A stretch of 46,248 nucleotides of DNA from Clostridia bacterium (lineage in GTDB: Bacteria; Bacillota; Clostridia; Christensenellales; CAG-138). The notes beneath the pieces are model-generated. The model did no database searches. It had not been told where the DNA came from and saw only the letters and a list, made by a program, of their open reading frames with translations. Shown here one piece after another: positions 8,635 through 17,561 of the stretch (positions within the stretch are counted from its first letter, which is position 1; the number at the start of each line of letters is the position of its first letter). The position numbers and the translations under genes are program-made. The DNA is taken from contig JAEDIC010000015.1 of assembly GCA_016292635.1 (NCBI GenBank), positions 1-46,248 on the forward strand. Direction: 5' to 3'.

Positions 8635-8651
8635 ATTTAATTCCCCCGGTA

Positions 8652-9470
8652 TTATATTTGTAGGCCCAGCGCTGCCCGAAGAAAATCCGCCACAGCGCCC
8701 TGGTTGTTATCGCATACTATATAGTCCGCCGTGGCCTTTATATCGTCCGGAGCATTTTCCGGCACGCCGGCTATATCTGCCTGTTCCAGCATATCCAGAT
8801 CATTATAATAATCGCCTATGGCAAGTATTTTTTTAATGGAAGGATTCTTTTTTCTCATGGAAGCGACGCCGCTGCCCTTGGTTCTTCCGGGACTTAGAAA
8901 CTCAAAATATATCTTGCCTGAAACAACCGCGGCAAAATCCTTCCGCATGGCCCCAAGGTCAATCATGTCAAGCGTTTTATGCAGCTTTTCTTCCGGCAGG
9001 CACAGCACTATCTTTATCCATTCCCCAGGCACATCCTCCGGCCTCATGGGACGCTCGATTATGCCTTCCTTTGCTATGAGCGGATCGACCCATCTGTCAG
9101 GGGATAAATTTGCCTGATATATTGCCTCCCGGGTATACATCTGCACGCTGGCCTCGGGACTTATTTCCAGCAGCCGATATACCAGCTCCATGCTTTTCTG
9201 CTTTGGTATATATGTGCATTCTATGTATTTCCTGCCAAGCACATCATACAGCACGCCGCCGTTATCAAGAATTGAAGGAGCGGTAAGGGGCAATACTTCA
9301 GGAAAAAATGAAAGATTATGGGGCGAACGTCCCGTAGCGGCGCCAAACATACCCCCTTCATCGGTAAACCTTTTCAGCGCCCGCAAATTCACCTCGGGAA
9401 TGTTCTTATCGTCATCAAGCAGCGTTCCATCCATATCGGTATACAGGTAGATCCCGTCGTATATTCCCAT
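8652..9470 (-). CDS. Cof-type HAD-superfamily phosphatase
   Basis: 272-residue soluble hydrolase of the HAD IIB (Cof) class that removes phosphate from sugar phosphates or similar metabolites. Motif I is DMDGTLLDD (nucleophile Asp), motif II is in the ATGRS segment, Lys of motif III is near KGSGV, and motif IV is AIGDYYNDLDML. AGGAG lies about 8 bases before the ATG. It is between the MBL hydrolase and the ATC-hydrolase-like gene, likely one operon. Substrate specificity cannot be read from sequence. Confidence 0.88.
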   Translation of the reverse strand: MGIYDGIYLYTDMDGTLLDDDKNIPEVNLRALKRFTDEGGMFGAATGRSPHNLSFFPEVLPLTAPSILDNGGVLYDVLGRKYIECTYIPKQKSMELVYRLLEISPEASVQMYTREAIYQANLSPDRWVDPLIAKEGIIERPMRPEDVPGEWIKIVLCLPEEKLHKTLDMIDLGAMRKDFAAVVSGKIYFEFLSPGRTKGSGVASMRKKNPSIKKILAIGDYYNDLDMLEQADIAGVPENAPDDIKATADYIVCDNNQGAVADFLRAALGLQI

Positions 9471-9502
9471 TATTTAAGTCTCCTGCCGTTATTTCTCCTC
9501 GG

Positions 9503-10381
9503 TTATGCCTTTTCCCAAAGCATCATATTATTTTCGAACCTTACGCCAAGCTTTCCCGTGTCCTTAAGATAAGCAAGGTATGAGCGCACCGTGCTGCCAA
9601 TGAGTACATACTGCTCGAAGCTCATTGTCAGAGAGTATTCCGAGAAAATCCTTTGCAGTATTGCCTCGAAGCTCATGGGGTCTGCGCAGAGTTCAACTAT
9701 TCTTTCGGCGGTTTCCAGCACCTTGTCTATATTGTACTGGGCAAGACCGGATATATCATCCACCGCCTCCGCATGAGAGGGCACGAATTTATATGCGGTA
9801 AGGCCCTTTACCTTTTCAAGGGTATTTATATAGGACGCAATGTCATATATGAAGCCTATGCGATATTTATCCAGCGTTTCCCGGCTGGAAAGGCAGTCCG
9901 CAAGGAAGACTACGTTGTCCGGGGTGCGGAAGCCCACCATATCGAAAAAGTGGCCGGGCAGGGGGATTATATCGAATCCATCGGGCAACACATCCTTTGT
10001 AAGGGGCTCCGCAATGCTTTCCTGGGCCATTAAAAACTTATGGCGCAGATCCTTGCAGGGATAGCCGCCGTAAAGGAAGGAAGGCTCCAGCACTGTATGG
10101 TTGGTAAAGTCGCACTCTATGCCCGGGACATATATTTTGCAGCCTGTCTGTGTCTGAAGATACTTATTGCCGCCGATATGGTCTGCGTTGGAGTGGGTAT
10201 TGTATATGGCCTTCAGCTTCCATCCGTTTGCATCCAACAGCTGACGCACCTTGCGCCCGGCGTCTTTATCATTTCCGCTGTCTATGAGGCATACGTCGTT
10301 TTCATTGAGCTTTACAAGGCCTATTTTGGCGGGGCTCTGTATATAATAGCTGCTGTTTGAGACCTGTATCAGTTCATACAT
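9503..10381 (-). CDS. MBL-fold metallohydrolase
   Basis: 292-residue soluble metallo-beta-lactamase-fold protein. The metal motif THSNADHIGG keeps the first His and the Asp-His pair but has Asn where most members have the second His, as in several single-metal or divergent families. GHFFDMVG and FLADCLS supply later ligands. The C-terminal 90 residues look like a helical extension (FEAILQRIFSEYS onwards), longer than the minimal domain. GAGGAGA precedes the ATG. First gene of a probable three-gene minus-strand operon. No defined substrate. Confidence 0.82.
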   Translation of the reverse strand: MYELIQVSNSSYYIQSPAKIGLVKLNENDVCLIDSGNDKDAGRKVRQLLDANGWKLKAIYNTHSNADHIGGNKYLQTQTGCKIYVPGIECDFTNHTVLEPSFLYGGYPCKDLRHKFLMAQESIAEPLTKDVLPDGFDIIPLPGHFFDMVGFRTPDNVVFLADCLSSRETLDKYRIGFIYDIASYINTLEKVKGLTAYKFVPSHAEAVDDISGLAQYNIDKVLETAERIVELCADPMSFEAILQRIFSEYSLTMSFEQYVLIGSTVRSYLAYLKDTGKLGVRFENNMMLWEKA

Positions 10382-10548
10382 TTGTACTCATCTCCTCATT
10401 CGGCATACTTTGAATAAAATCTCACACATATGTATGAATTATATCACATATACGGCCTTCACACAAAGCCTTGAACTATTGCAGGCTGGATGGGTTTATG
10501 GGATAATCAAAGAAATAATACCCAACCGAAAGGACCGTGTGCCATACT

Positions 10549-10914
10549 ATGTATATGAATCACTTTGCCCTTGGAATGCGCGTACCCAAATGCAATATCA
10601 CGTCACCAAAGGACTGCATGGCCATATTCCTCAAAAGCTTCGCTCCGGCGGATATCTCCGGCCTTACTCTATCCGGCGGCATAGTTGAGGATATGTACAT
10701 AATCGTAATAATGGGCGGAAGTCTGGGCTTTATGCGAAATGTTTACCGGCTCATACTTGCCAACAGGGAATTCTGCGCCCTTCTTGCCAAAGATATGCCC
10801 ATAATAGAAAACAACCGCCTTGCAAAAATGCCGGAGCTTGAACCTTACGGCATACTGGATGAGAACGGCGGCTTTATCGGCGGCAACAGCTGCTTCGGCC
10901 TTACTCTGGAATAA
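10549..10914 (+). CDS. Hypothetical protein, about 121 residues
   Basis: Small soluble protein that I do not recognise; no signal peptide or membrane segment. It is rich in ordinary residues and ends LDENGGFIGGNSCFGLTLE. The start is uncertain: AAAGGA (10528-10533) is rather far from the ATG at 10549 and too close to a GTG at 10537. An overlapping minus-strand frame exists, but the plus frame has better codon use and stop placement before the next gene. Confidence 0.5.
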   Translation: MYMNHFALGMRVPKCNITSPKDCMAIFLKSFAPADISGLTLSGGIVEDMYIIVIMGGSLGFMRNVYRLILANREFCALLAKDMPIIENNRLAKMPELEPYGILDENGGFIGGNSCFGLTLE

Positions 10915-10984
10915 ATCGGGTAATGGAGCTTGGCCTTCCTGCATAAGGTTATTAATATAAACCTTTGCAAGGAGGCCTTTTTAT

Positions 10985-12067
10985 ATGCTGTATACCGTAA
11001 AATACGGCGACACCCTCTGCTCCGTAGCCGAGGCGCATAATATGTCCACAGCAGAATTATCCACCCTTAACCAAATAGACCCCCACATAAAGCCCGTGGT
11101 GGGTCAGTCGCTGATAGTATCCGATGATTCCAAACGCTCCCGCACCCTTATCATACATGGTTCTGCCATGCCGGGCGTTGGAGATATGGCGCTCATGTGC
11201 GCCGCCCCATACCTTAGTTATATTTCAATATCTTCGGCTATGATGCTGTCAGATGGCGCTCTGACATTTCCAAATGATAATACTCTCCTTTTGCGGGCAC
11301 GCGCCTGCAAAGCGACCCCCTTGCTTAAAATAGTATGCCGAAAAGATCATATCGGCAATACGCCGCTGCACTCCCTGATCCAAAACAAAGCCGCCATGCA
11401 GACGCTGTACGGCAATATTGTAAAGTATATCTCCGCAAAAAACTACCGCGGGATAAACTTCGACGCAGAAGGGCTGCATTCCGAAAATACGGATGAGCTC
11501 TCCCTCCTTTTAACAAACCTTGGGACGGCGCTAAAAGAAAACGGGTTTATATTTGCCGTGACCCTTCCTTGGGATATGCCGGCGCTTACGGATATAGCAG
11601 GAGCGGATATGGCGATAATCTCCGCCTGCGGACGGGATACGCCCTATGGCCCTCCCCTGCCCCTGTCCCCTGTTGACGAGATGGAAAAGGCCATAGAATG
11701 CGCGCTGTGCGCCATTCCCGCAGATAAGCTGCTGATGGAATTGCCAACCTTTGGCCGCAACTGGTCACTACCATATCGGGGCGGCATCCCCCGCACAGTA
11801 TATCTCTGCGAGGCGCCCGCACTCGCATACAATCATTTTGCGGATATACGCTACGACCACGGAACGCAGGCTCCACACTTCAGCTATTATGACAGCGCAG
11901 GCACAGAGCATATGGTATGGTTTCACGATCCACGCAGTCTTACCGTCCGTCTTGCTTTGGCGGAGAAGCATAATCTGGGCGGCGTAAGCTGGGGAAATAT
12001 CGCTCCCTTTTATCGGCCCGGTTGGATAGTTCTCGGCGGTATGTATGGAGCAAAAAGGGCATTATAG
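10985..12067 (+). CDS. LysM plus GH18 spore-cortex-type hydrolase (SleL/YaaH-like)
   Basis: 360-residue protein with one N-terminal LysM domain (YTVKYGDTLCSVAEAHNMS, residues 3-46) for peptidoglycan binding, then a glycoside hydrolase family 18 barrel. The catalytic strand reads YRGINFDAEG: the acid Glu is kept and the canonical middle Asp is Asn, as commonly seen in YaaH/SleL relatives. These are N-acetylglucosaminidases degrading cortex fragments during germination. No signal peptide is present, as expected for spore-deposited YaaH-type proteins. A strong AAGGAGG site is 9 bases before the ATG. Convergent with the cohesin gene. Confidence 0.85.
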   Translation: MLYTVKYGDTLCSVAEAHNMSTAELSTLNQIDPHIKPVVGQSLIVSDDSKRSRTLIIHGSAMPGVGDMALMCAAPYLSYISISSAMMLSDGALTFPNDNTLLLRARACKATPLLKIVCRKDHIGNTPLHSLIQNKAAMQTLYGNIVKYISAKNYRGINFDAEGLHSENTDELSLLLTNLGTALKENGFIFAVTLPWDMPALTDIAGADMAIISACGRDTPYGPPLPLSPVDEMEKAIECALCAIPADKLLMELPTFGRNWSLPYRGGIPRTVYLCEAPALAYNHFADIRYDHGTQAPHFSYYDSAGTEHMVWFHDPRSLTVRLALAEKHNLGGVSWGNIAPFYRPGWIVLGGMYGAKRAL

Positions 12068-12073
12068 GCAAAA

Positions 12074-12098
12074 AGAAAGCGGGGCATCCCCGCTTTCT
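12074..12098 (-). terminator. Terminator between LysM-GH18 and cohesin genes
   Basis: Perfect 11-bp hairpin (AGAAAGCGGGG/CCCCGCTTTCT, CAT loop). On the minus strand it is followed by TTTTT, so it mainly ends the SpoIID-cohesin operon; it may also slow the plus-strand gene. Confidence 0.75.
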
Positions 12099-12110
12099 CA
12101 ATTAGGCTTG

Positions 12111-13340
12111 TTAAGCTTTTTCTTCCCTGTCTTGTTCAAGCATCTTCTTGCGTTCTGCCCTGCGCTGCTCCGCCAAGCGCTTGCGGCGGGCCTTTTCCCT
12201 GGCGTTGGATATCGCCATGACGATCACCGCTATCAGCAGCGTCCCAGCAAGGCCGCACACGCCATAGAATACCGGCTTACTGAGGGTTATTCCCTCTCCG
12301 GGAACAGGCTCTTCCTCAGCGGGCTGCTCCTCAACAGGGGCAGTCTCCTCCACCTCGGGCAATGTGGGAGCCGTGGGGCGGGCGGGCATCACGGCATAGC
12401 GTTGCAATGACTCATCCGCAGGATTGTAAAGATAGTATCCCACCTCTCCATCGGGGTTGCGTGCATAAAGCAGGTATATATCCCCCTGGGCGTCCTGAGA
12501 TACCCATGCGGCAACCGCCTTTTCATTGATAGTAATGGTGGTTTCGCTGAAGCCCTCCGGCAAAGCCACGCTGCCGTCCGGCTGCAGCAGTATGTAGGAC
12601 TTGGATACGGAGTTTACCGTCTGATAGGGGTACAGGGTATCCTTCTCCGCGTCGTATACATAATAGCCGCCGGTCTCCCCCGTTTCATCAGACAGGTACA
12701 GCAGAGTTGGCGCATCTGAATCCGCAACCACAGCCGCCGCAACGGTCTCTCCATGATATTCAATGGCGGTTTCCGTATACTTGGAAGGGACTGTCACATT
12801 CTCGAGGGAGCGCCATATGTACATGGGCATCTCCGAAGTAAGGTTAACCGCCGCAACGCCCTCCCTGGCGTAGTTCAGAGGCTCCGGAGTGGGTTCTGTT
12901 GAGGCGGGAGCCGCTTCCACCGTCAGGGACACGCTGCTCTTTGCGGTGCCTGCGTTATCCCCATCGTAATTCAGCGCCTTGGTTATATCAAAGGCCACCT
13001 CAGCCGTTCCCGCGCTTGCCGCAGTAAACTTTATACGGGATGTAAGGGAATCCGAGCCGTCCTTTTCCGCAGATATCATGCTGATAAATCCATCGGATGC
13101 GCCGCCTTCGCTTTCGGTGTAGGTAAGTATGGCGGGATCATAGGTATATGTGCCCTCCACAGCAGCCAGTTCTTTGCCGGAAACAGTTATGGTGACCTCC
13201 ACCATATCCCCTGCCGTAACGGTGGTCTTATCCGCCGCAGCCGCAGCCTCCACCGCCGCAAAGGCCATGGCGGGTATCAGCGCCAGAACCATTGCGGCGC
13301 ATATGGCAAATACCTTGCTAAAAATGCTTGTATGCTTCAT
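12111..13340 (-). CDS. Membrane-anchored cohesin-domain protein
   Basis: About 409 residues: signal peptide (IPAMAFAAVEA), a cohesin type I-like domain (residues about 30-145; AVEGTYTYDPAILTYTESEGG and the strand-turn-strand pattern around GTAEVAFDI), a Pro/Glu linker and a middle domain of unknown fold (about 165-340). A C-terminal transmembrane helix (about 350-375) is followed by a strongly basic tail rich in Arg/Lys/Glu. Cohesins bind dockerins with high affinity; here the cohesin would be displayed outside and held in the membrane. The start at 13340 follows AGGAGG; it begins 4 bases after the stop of the dockerin-bearing SpoIID gene, so the pair is coupled. Cohesin call by eye but convincing. 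Confidence 0.78.
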   Translation of the reverse strand: MKHTSIFSKVFAICAAMVLALIPAMAFAAVEAAAAADKTTVTAGDMVEVTITVSGKELAAVEGTYTYDPAILTYTESEGGASDGFISMISAEKDGSDSLTSRIKFTAASAGTAEVAFDITKALNYDGDNAGTAKSSVSLTVEAAPASTEPTPEPLNYAREGVAAVNLTSEMPMYIWRSLENVTVPSKYTETAIEYHGETVAAAVVADSDAPTLLYLSDETGETGGYYVYDAEKDTLYPYQTVNSVSKSYILLQPDGSVALPEGFSETTITINEKAVAAWVSQDAQGDIYLLYARNPDGEVGYYLYNPADESLQRYAVMPARPTAPTLPEVEETAPVEEQPAEEEPVPGEGITLSKPVFYGVCGLAGTLLIAVIVMAISNAREKARRKRLAEQRRAERKKMLEQDREEKA

Positions 13341-13344
13341 ATTA

Positions 13345-15099
13345 TCAATCCTCCTGGGAGATCTTTTCATCCCCCTGTGAATAGCGAATTAGCTTTATCA
13401 TATCCTCAAGGTTCACTTCACCGTCATGGTTCACATCCGCCGCCTTAAGGTATGGACCGGATATGAGCTGAATGCGGAGCAGATGCTCCTGAAGGGTAAG
13501 TATATCCTCCTTTGTGCCCACATCCCCGTCGCCATCAATGTCGCCGAAGATGACAATCGGCAAATCAAAAAAGGTATGACCATCGCCGTATACGGTGCGT
13601 ACGAAGTCCCCTGTGGCAAGGTCGCCGGTCTTGGCGTCTCCGTCCTCATTTATAATGGAGAGATCGCCATCAGAATCCAGCTCGTCAAGCAGCTTTTCCA
13701 CATCCGTGCCGGGTGATATGCCGCTTACGCCCCAGCTGCGAACCTTGTAATCGCCGCCGGCCAGTTTAGGAGCGGTATCGTATGTGCCCACGGTATCAAG
13801 GCTTGCGCCAACATAGTAAAAGGAAGTTATCTCATCATATTTCTGGCCGGCCCGCGCTCTCTCCTGTGCGCTGCGCTGAGAAAGGCCTATGCCGTGGCCG
13901 TATCTGCGGGCGGTTATGAACCAGCCGGTATACTTTTCATTTATATAGTAGTATTCTCCCCGCTCTGCGCCATATAAACGAAGGCGGGTCTTTTTGGCGC
14001 TCATGCGGCCCAGAGTATTCTCATAGCTACCGAAACTCAGCTCGGATAATGTCAGCGTTACCGTCACCTGTCCCTGCTTGTCCGCCCCATCATCATCGGT
14101 ATATCCAACGATAAGGGTCAAATCCGCCTCGGTATAGCTGCGGCTGGGTTCGTCATACTCGGGAGTTTTGGGAGTTACCGACACTGTGGAAACAAGCTCC
14201 ACCTCCCGCCCTGCCGCTTCATATGCGGCCCGCTCAATGGCAAAGCGCACTGCGGGGTCCATGAACCTTAAAGTTGTCTCATCAAACTTCTCAGGTATAA
14301 AGGATTTTTCTTCTATGCTGGATTCGTTAAGAAGGTCATATGGGTCGTCAAGGTTGGTATAATATGGCAGGTCGTTTTCCCAAACGTTGCCGGTGCGCTC
14401 GGTCTGTCCCCCGTTTGACGCGGAATAGTAGGCTTCTATTATATTGCCCTCGTAGGTGAGCACCTGTCCAGCCGTGGCGTCAACAGCGGCGATGGCCCGG
14501 GTATTTTTGCTTGCGTAGCCCCGGTATACCTGATCGCTTGAGGTGTCGCGAATATCGTATGAGCGGGTGGCGTACCTTGAGCAATAACCCATAACATAGC
14601 TTCGTGCGCATACCGCCTGGGCCTTCAGGGCCTCAAGGGGGAATGAATTGCTCATCTCATGGGGCACAACGCCGTAAAGATACTGCTCTATTGGCAGCTG
14701 ATTCCTTGCGCGAAGCACGCCTTCGTATACGTCGAATGTCATATTTCCAAGATAGGTGCAGGTTCCGTGTTCGCTGTTTTTAAGGCGGATATAGTCGGTG
14801 GTCTCCCCGTAATTCTCGTTTAACAGGGTTAGCGAAGGGGCGGTGACAGTATCATCGCCAAAGGTTATGCTCACCTGACCTCCCACGGCCTTGACCGTAA
14901 GCTCCTCAGCGCCTACATGGATATCCTCATCCTCCTGCAGGGAAAATTCGCCCACCGGTGTAAAAGTGAATTCCCTCACCTTGCCTATGGACAGCATCAC
15001 CCTGACGTCGGAATGGAAAACAGCCGCCTGCGCCGGAACCAGCCCGAAAATCGTGCACAGCGCCATGATAAGCGCCGTTATTCTCATGGGTTTTCCCAT
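13345..15099 (-). CDS. SpoIID/LytB-domain protein with C-terminal type I dockerin
   Basis: About 584 residues: signal peptide (LVPAQA), a SpoIID/LytB (amidase enhancer/glycan lytic transglycosylase) domain at roughly residues 90-440, and a dockerin at about 525-580. SpoIID marks: YLYGVVPHEMSNSFPLEALK with the catalytic Glu, AQAVCARSYVMG, ASNGGQTE and YGHGIGLSQRSAQERA. The dockerin has two Ca-binding repeats (DIDGDGDVGTKEDI and DVNHDGEVNLEDMI). SpoIID cleaves glycan strands lacking stem peptides during engulfment; LytB homologues act in vegetative walls. The ATG at 15099 follows GGAGGG. The neighbour encodes a cohesin, suggesting a docked complex. A sporulation or a vegetative role is equally possible. 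Confidence 0.85.
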   Translation of the reverse strand: MGKPMRITALIMALCTIFGLVPAQAAVFHSDVRVMLSIGKVREFTFTPVGEFSLQEDEDIHVGAEELTVKAVGGQVSITFGDDTVTAPSLTLLNENYGETTDYIRLKNSEHGTCTYLGNMTFDVYEGVLRARNQLPIEQYLYGVVPHEMSNSFPLEALKAQAVCARSYVMGYCSRYATRSYDIRDTSSDQVYRGYASKNTRAIAAVDATAGQVLTYEGNIIEAYYSASNGGQTERTGNVWENDLPYYTNLDDPYDLLNESSIEEKSFIPEKFDETTLRFMDPAVRFAIERAAYEAAGREVELVSTVSVTPKTPEYDEPSRSYTEADLTLIVGYTDDDGADKQGQVTVTLTLSELSFGSYENTLGRMSAKKTRLRLYGAERGEYYYINEKYTGWFITARRYGHGIGLSQRSAQERARAGQKYDEITSFYYVGASLDTVGTYDTAPKLAGGDYKVRSWGVSGISPGTDVEKLLDELDSDGDLSIINEDGDAKTGDLATGDFVRTVYGDGHTFFDLPIVIFGDIDGDGDVGTKEDILTLQEHLLRIQLISGPYLKAADVNHDGEVNLEDMIKLIRYSQGDEKISQED

Positions 15100-15147
15100 C
15101 AAATCCCTCCGAATATAGTTTTATCCACTACTGATTATTGATCTTTT

Positions 15148-15175
15148 ATATTATTTTAAACCATACGGCGGTCAA
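15148..15175 (-). promoter_or_regulatory. sigma-A-type promoter of the SpoIID-cohesin operon
   Basis: TTGACC (15170-15175), 16-base spacer and TAATAT (15148-15153) on the minus strand, about 50 bases upstream of the start. A vegetative-type promoter argues against a purely mother-cell-specific gene. Confidence 0.55.
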
Positions 15176-15238
15176 TGTATATTAAACTAATTGTTAATAC
15201 TTCAAAAAGGGACATTTTTCACATCCCTTCCCGCAAGA

Positions 15239-15700
15239 CTACTCCGCTATCTCCCCCGCCAATATGCTTTTTAAGAGTCCTCTGCAGCCCCGTTCCACAT
15301 CCTGCCATGTGGCCTCAAAATCCCCGGTATACCACGGGTCCGCAACGCTGCCCGGCATATCCGTATAGTCCAGCAGCATAGATATTTTATCCTCCCTGCC
15401 GCATATGCGCCGCATATTGCGGACATTGGCAGAGTCCATACCTATAATCATATCGAATGCGTCATAATCCGCTTTTCTAAGCTGCCTTGCGGAGTGTCCC
15501 TCGCAGCTTATGCCATGTTCCGCAAGCTTTCGCCTTGCAGGAGGATATACCGGATTTCCCACCTCCTCTGCGCTTGTGGCGGCGGATTCTATATGAAACA
15601 TACGTTCCAACCCTTCCTTTTTGACCATATCCTTCATGACGAACTCCGCCATGGGGCTGCGGCAGATATTGCCGTGGCACACGAAAAGAATTTTTATCAT
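15239..15700 (-). CDS. Low-molecular-weight protein tyrosine phosphatase
   Basis: 153-residue soluble phosphatase of the LMW-PTP fold. The N-terminal P-loop FVCHGNICRSPMAE is the CX5R-S signature with catalytic Cys and Arg. The general-acid Asp lies in VADPWYTGDFEATW near residue 120. Full family length. AAGGAG lies upstream of the ATG. Such enzymes dephosphorylate tyrosine on capsule kinases or arginine on stress proteins (YwlE type); the Thr/Ile position after the P-loop that separates these is not decisive by eye. Appears monocistronic. Confidence 0.93.
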   Translation of the reverse strand: MIKILFVCHGNICRSPMAEFVMKDMVKKEGLERMFHIESAATSAEEVGNPVYPPARRKLAEHGISCEGHSARQLRKADYDAFDMIIGMDSANVRNMRRICGREDKISMLLDYTDMPGSVADPWYTGDFEATWQDVERGCRGLLKSILAGEIAE

Positions 15701-15901
15701 ATATATAAAACTAAAACTCCTTGATAATGCTGATTTTCATTAATTCTACGCCGCTTTTCGGCATTTCTGCCTACCTGCCGCATTTTGATGAGCCGCTGTT
15801 TTTGGCCAATGGTTTAATCTTATCAACACGCTTCCGGCTAAAAGTCCCTTTCTTAATCAAAATTCGAAGAGCTCAATACAAACCTACCATTCTAACAATA
15901 C

Positions 15902-16567
15902 TTATAAGCCGCCCGGGTTGTTTTTCCGAACCGTCTCATCCACCCTTGGCAAATTCCAGCGATAATGCCGGGCCAGCAGCCGCATCAGGATGGTTACCGC
16001 CATCGCTGTAACGGAGGACAATCCACTGTCAAAACCGAGCAGGTCCAATACATAAAATATACTGCTGCCCGCAATTGCCGCCACGGCATATATATGTTTG
16101 CGAAGCACCATTGGTATATCTCCGCACAGCATGTCCCTGAGAATCCCGCCGCCAACGGCGGTTGTCATGCCAAGAAATATGCAAAAAAATGCGTTTTTTT
16201 CATGCCCTGCGAGTATCCCCGTCTGGGTTCCGGTCACGGCAAATATGCCGAGGCCAACCGCATCGCTCAGATTAAAAAGAAAACTATCGGCTTTATTGAA
16301 TATATGCAGTATGGTTTCATGCTTGGCCGCAACAAATACCATCAGCGCAGTAGCTACTGCAAGCAGAACATACTCATAATTGTAAAACATTCTAGGGGGC
16401 GTATGCCCAAGAAGCAGGTCGCGCATGGTACCCCCGCCGAGGGCTGCCACTACGCCAAAGAAAACTATACCGAATAGGTCCAGCCGTTTCTGCACCGCCA
16501 GCGTTGCACCGGATACGGCAAAGGCAACCGTTCCTACCAGTTCCGCAAAAAACAATAAGTAATCCAC
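15902..16567 (-). CDS. TRIC-type/UPF0126 cation channel family membrane protein
   Basis: 221-residue protein of about seven transmembrane segments with the internal repeat typical of the bacterial TRIC family. AVSGATLAVQKRLDLFGIV plus GGGTMRDLLLG occur in the first half; AVTGTQTGI plus GGGILRDMLCGDIP in the second. TRIC homologues form trimeric monovalent-cation channels. The start is a GTG preceded by AAAGG. About 200 bases on its 3' side, up to the PTP gene, hold nothing I can call. Physiological role in bacteria is mostly unknown. Confidence 0.88.
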   Translation of the reverse strand: MDYLLFFAELVGTVAFAVSGATLAVQKRLDLFGIVFFGVVAALGGGTMRDLLLGHTPPRMFYNYEYVLLAVATALMVFVAAKHETILHIFNKADSFLFNLSDAVGLGIFAVTGTQTGILAGHEKNAFFCIFLGMTTAVGGGILRDMLCGDIPMVLRKHIYAVAAIAGSSIFYVLDLLGFDSGLSSVTAMAVTILMRLLARHYRWNLPRVDETVRKNNPGGL

Positions 16568-16647
16568 AGTAAAAACCTTTCAAATCAGCTATAGGAGCGG
16601 CCTCCGGGGCCTGCTCCAGTATATTTGCCTGGATATTATACCACAGA

Positions 16648-17271
16648 TTACCGTATGCAGGGTACATACTTCCCGTTTTCATAGCGCACGGGATAGCATA
16701 AGCTCTGTTTGAATGCCGCCACAAAATCCTCAACGGTCTCTATTCCATCGGGCAGCCATGTGGCAAACTGGCCTATTTTTTCATACACATGGCAATCGCT
16801 TACGCCGACCGGCTGTATGCCAAGCATTCTGCAGTATTCCAGCGCCTCCCCATTAGCCTCGGGAGAGGTGCTGGCATTAAATGCCTCGATGCCATCCAAA
16901 CCCTTCACTATGCCCAGCTTATGCTCAAGGCCGCGGTTATTGTTGCGGAAAGGATGTGCGCTGATGCATACTCCGCCCTGTGAATGAACCATATCGATGA
17001 ACTCCTGTGCGGGTATCCGCTCAGATGGAAATGTATTTATGCCAAAGGCGGTTATATCCCCATCCAGAGATAAATATTCCACCCCAACTATTATTGGGTA
17101 GTTTTGCTTTTTAGCGTATTCTGTGGCATAGTCTTCAAGCCCCATGGAGTCGTGATCGGTTATGCATATTCCGCCAAGGCCCATTTCCCGGGCCCTCCGC
17201 ACTATCTCCTCAAGGCTTATAAAGCTATCCGGTGAAAAGCGCCGCTCGTGCATATGCAGATCCATCAGCAT
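16648..17271 (-). CDS. PHP-domain phosphoesterase
   Basis: About 207 residues forming a PHP metal-dependent phosphoesterase. Motifs: MDLHMHERRFSPDSF (first metal His pair), ITDHDS, ISAHPFR and GVSDCHV. Such stand-alone PHP proteins hydrolyse small phosphate esters such as 3',5'-nucleotides. I chose the ATG at 17271: the 50 residues in front (from an ATG at 17421) look non-conserved, and ATGACA-N16-TACAAT at about 17302-17329 would place the transcript start inside them. The longer form remains possible. Confidence 0.8.
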   Translation of the reverse strand: MLMDLHMHERRFSPDSFISLEEIVRRAREMGLGGICITDHDSMGLEDYATEYAKKQNYPIIVGVEYLSLDGDITAFGINTFPSERIPAQEFIDMVHSQGGVCISAHPFRNNNRGLEHKLGIVKGLDGIEAFNASTSPEANGEALEYCRMLGIQPVGVSDCHVYEKIGQFATWLPDGIETVEDFVAAFKQSLCYPVRYENGKYVPCIR

Positions 17272-17421
17272 GATAAGTTTACCGCTTTCTCTATTACTGT
17301 CATTCATTGTATCATCGAAACCGCGAATGTCATAATTGATATAATTGATAAACGCTCCCCTTTCATTGTTCTTATCGACATGAACCGCATCTCCCCTGAT
17401 AAGCGTTTTATTCTGTAACAT

Positions 17422-17553
17422 GCTACCTATGACGGGTCATGCCCTTTGCTTACTGAGGGAGGTAACAACACGGGCAATATCAACTTCAAACAACCGGAAG
17501 AATTCGTTGCGGCGGTAGAGAATAAAAGCTTTACCGAGGCCGCCAATGAATAG
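17422..17553 (+). pseudogene. Possible C-terminal gene fragment, unidentified
   Basis: An open plus-strand frame without a start codon ends at TAG 17551-17553, with peptide-like composition (NINFKQPEEFVAAVENKSF). It looks like the 3' end of a lost gene between the PHP and PAP2 genes. No family recognised; it could be chance. Confidence 0.25.
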
Positions 17554-17561
17554 GAATATTC

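Noticed and set aside
15701..15901. Minus-strand stretch with peptide-like sequence between the PTP and TRIC-type genes
   Set aside because: Several stops in every frame and no recognisable family; treated as spacer.
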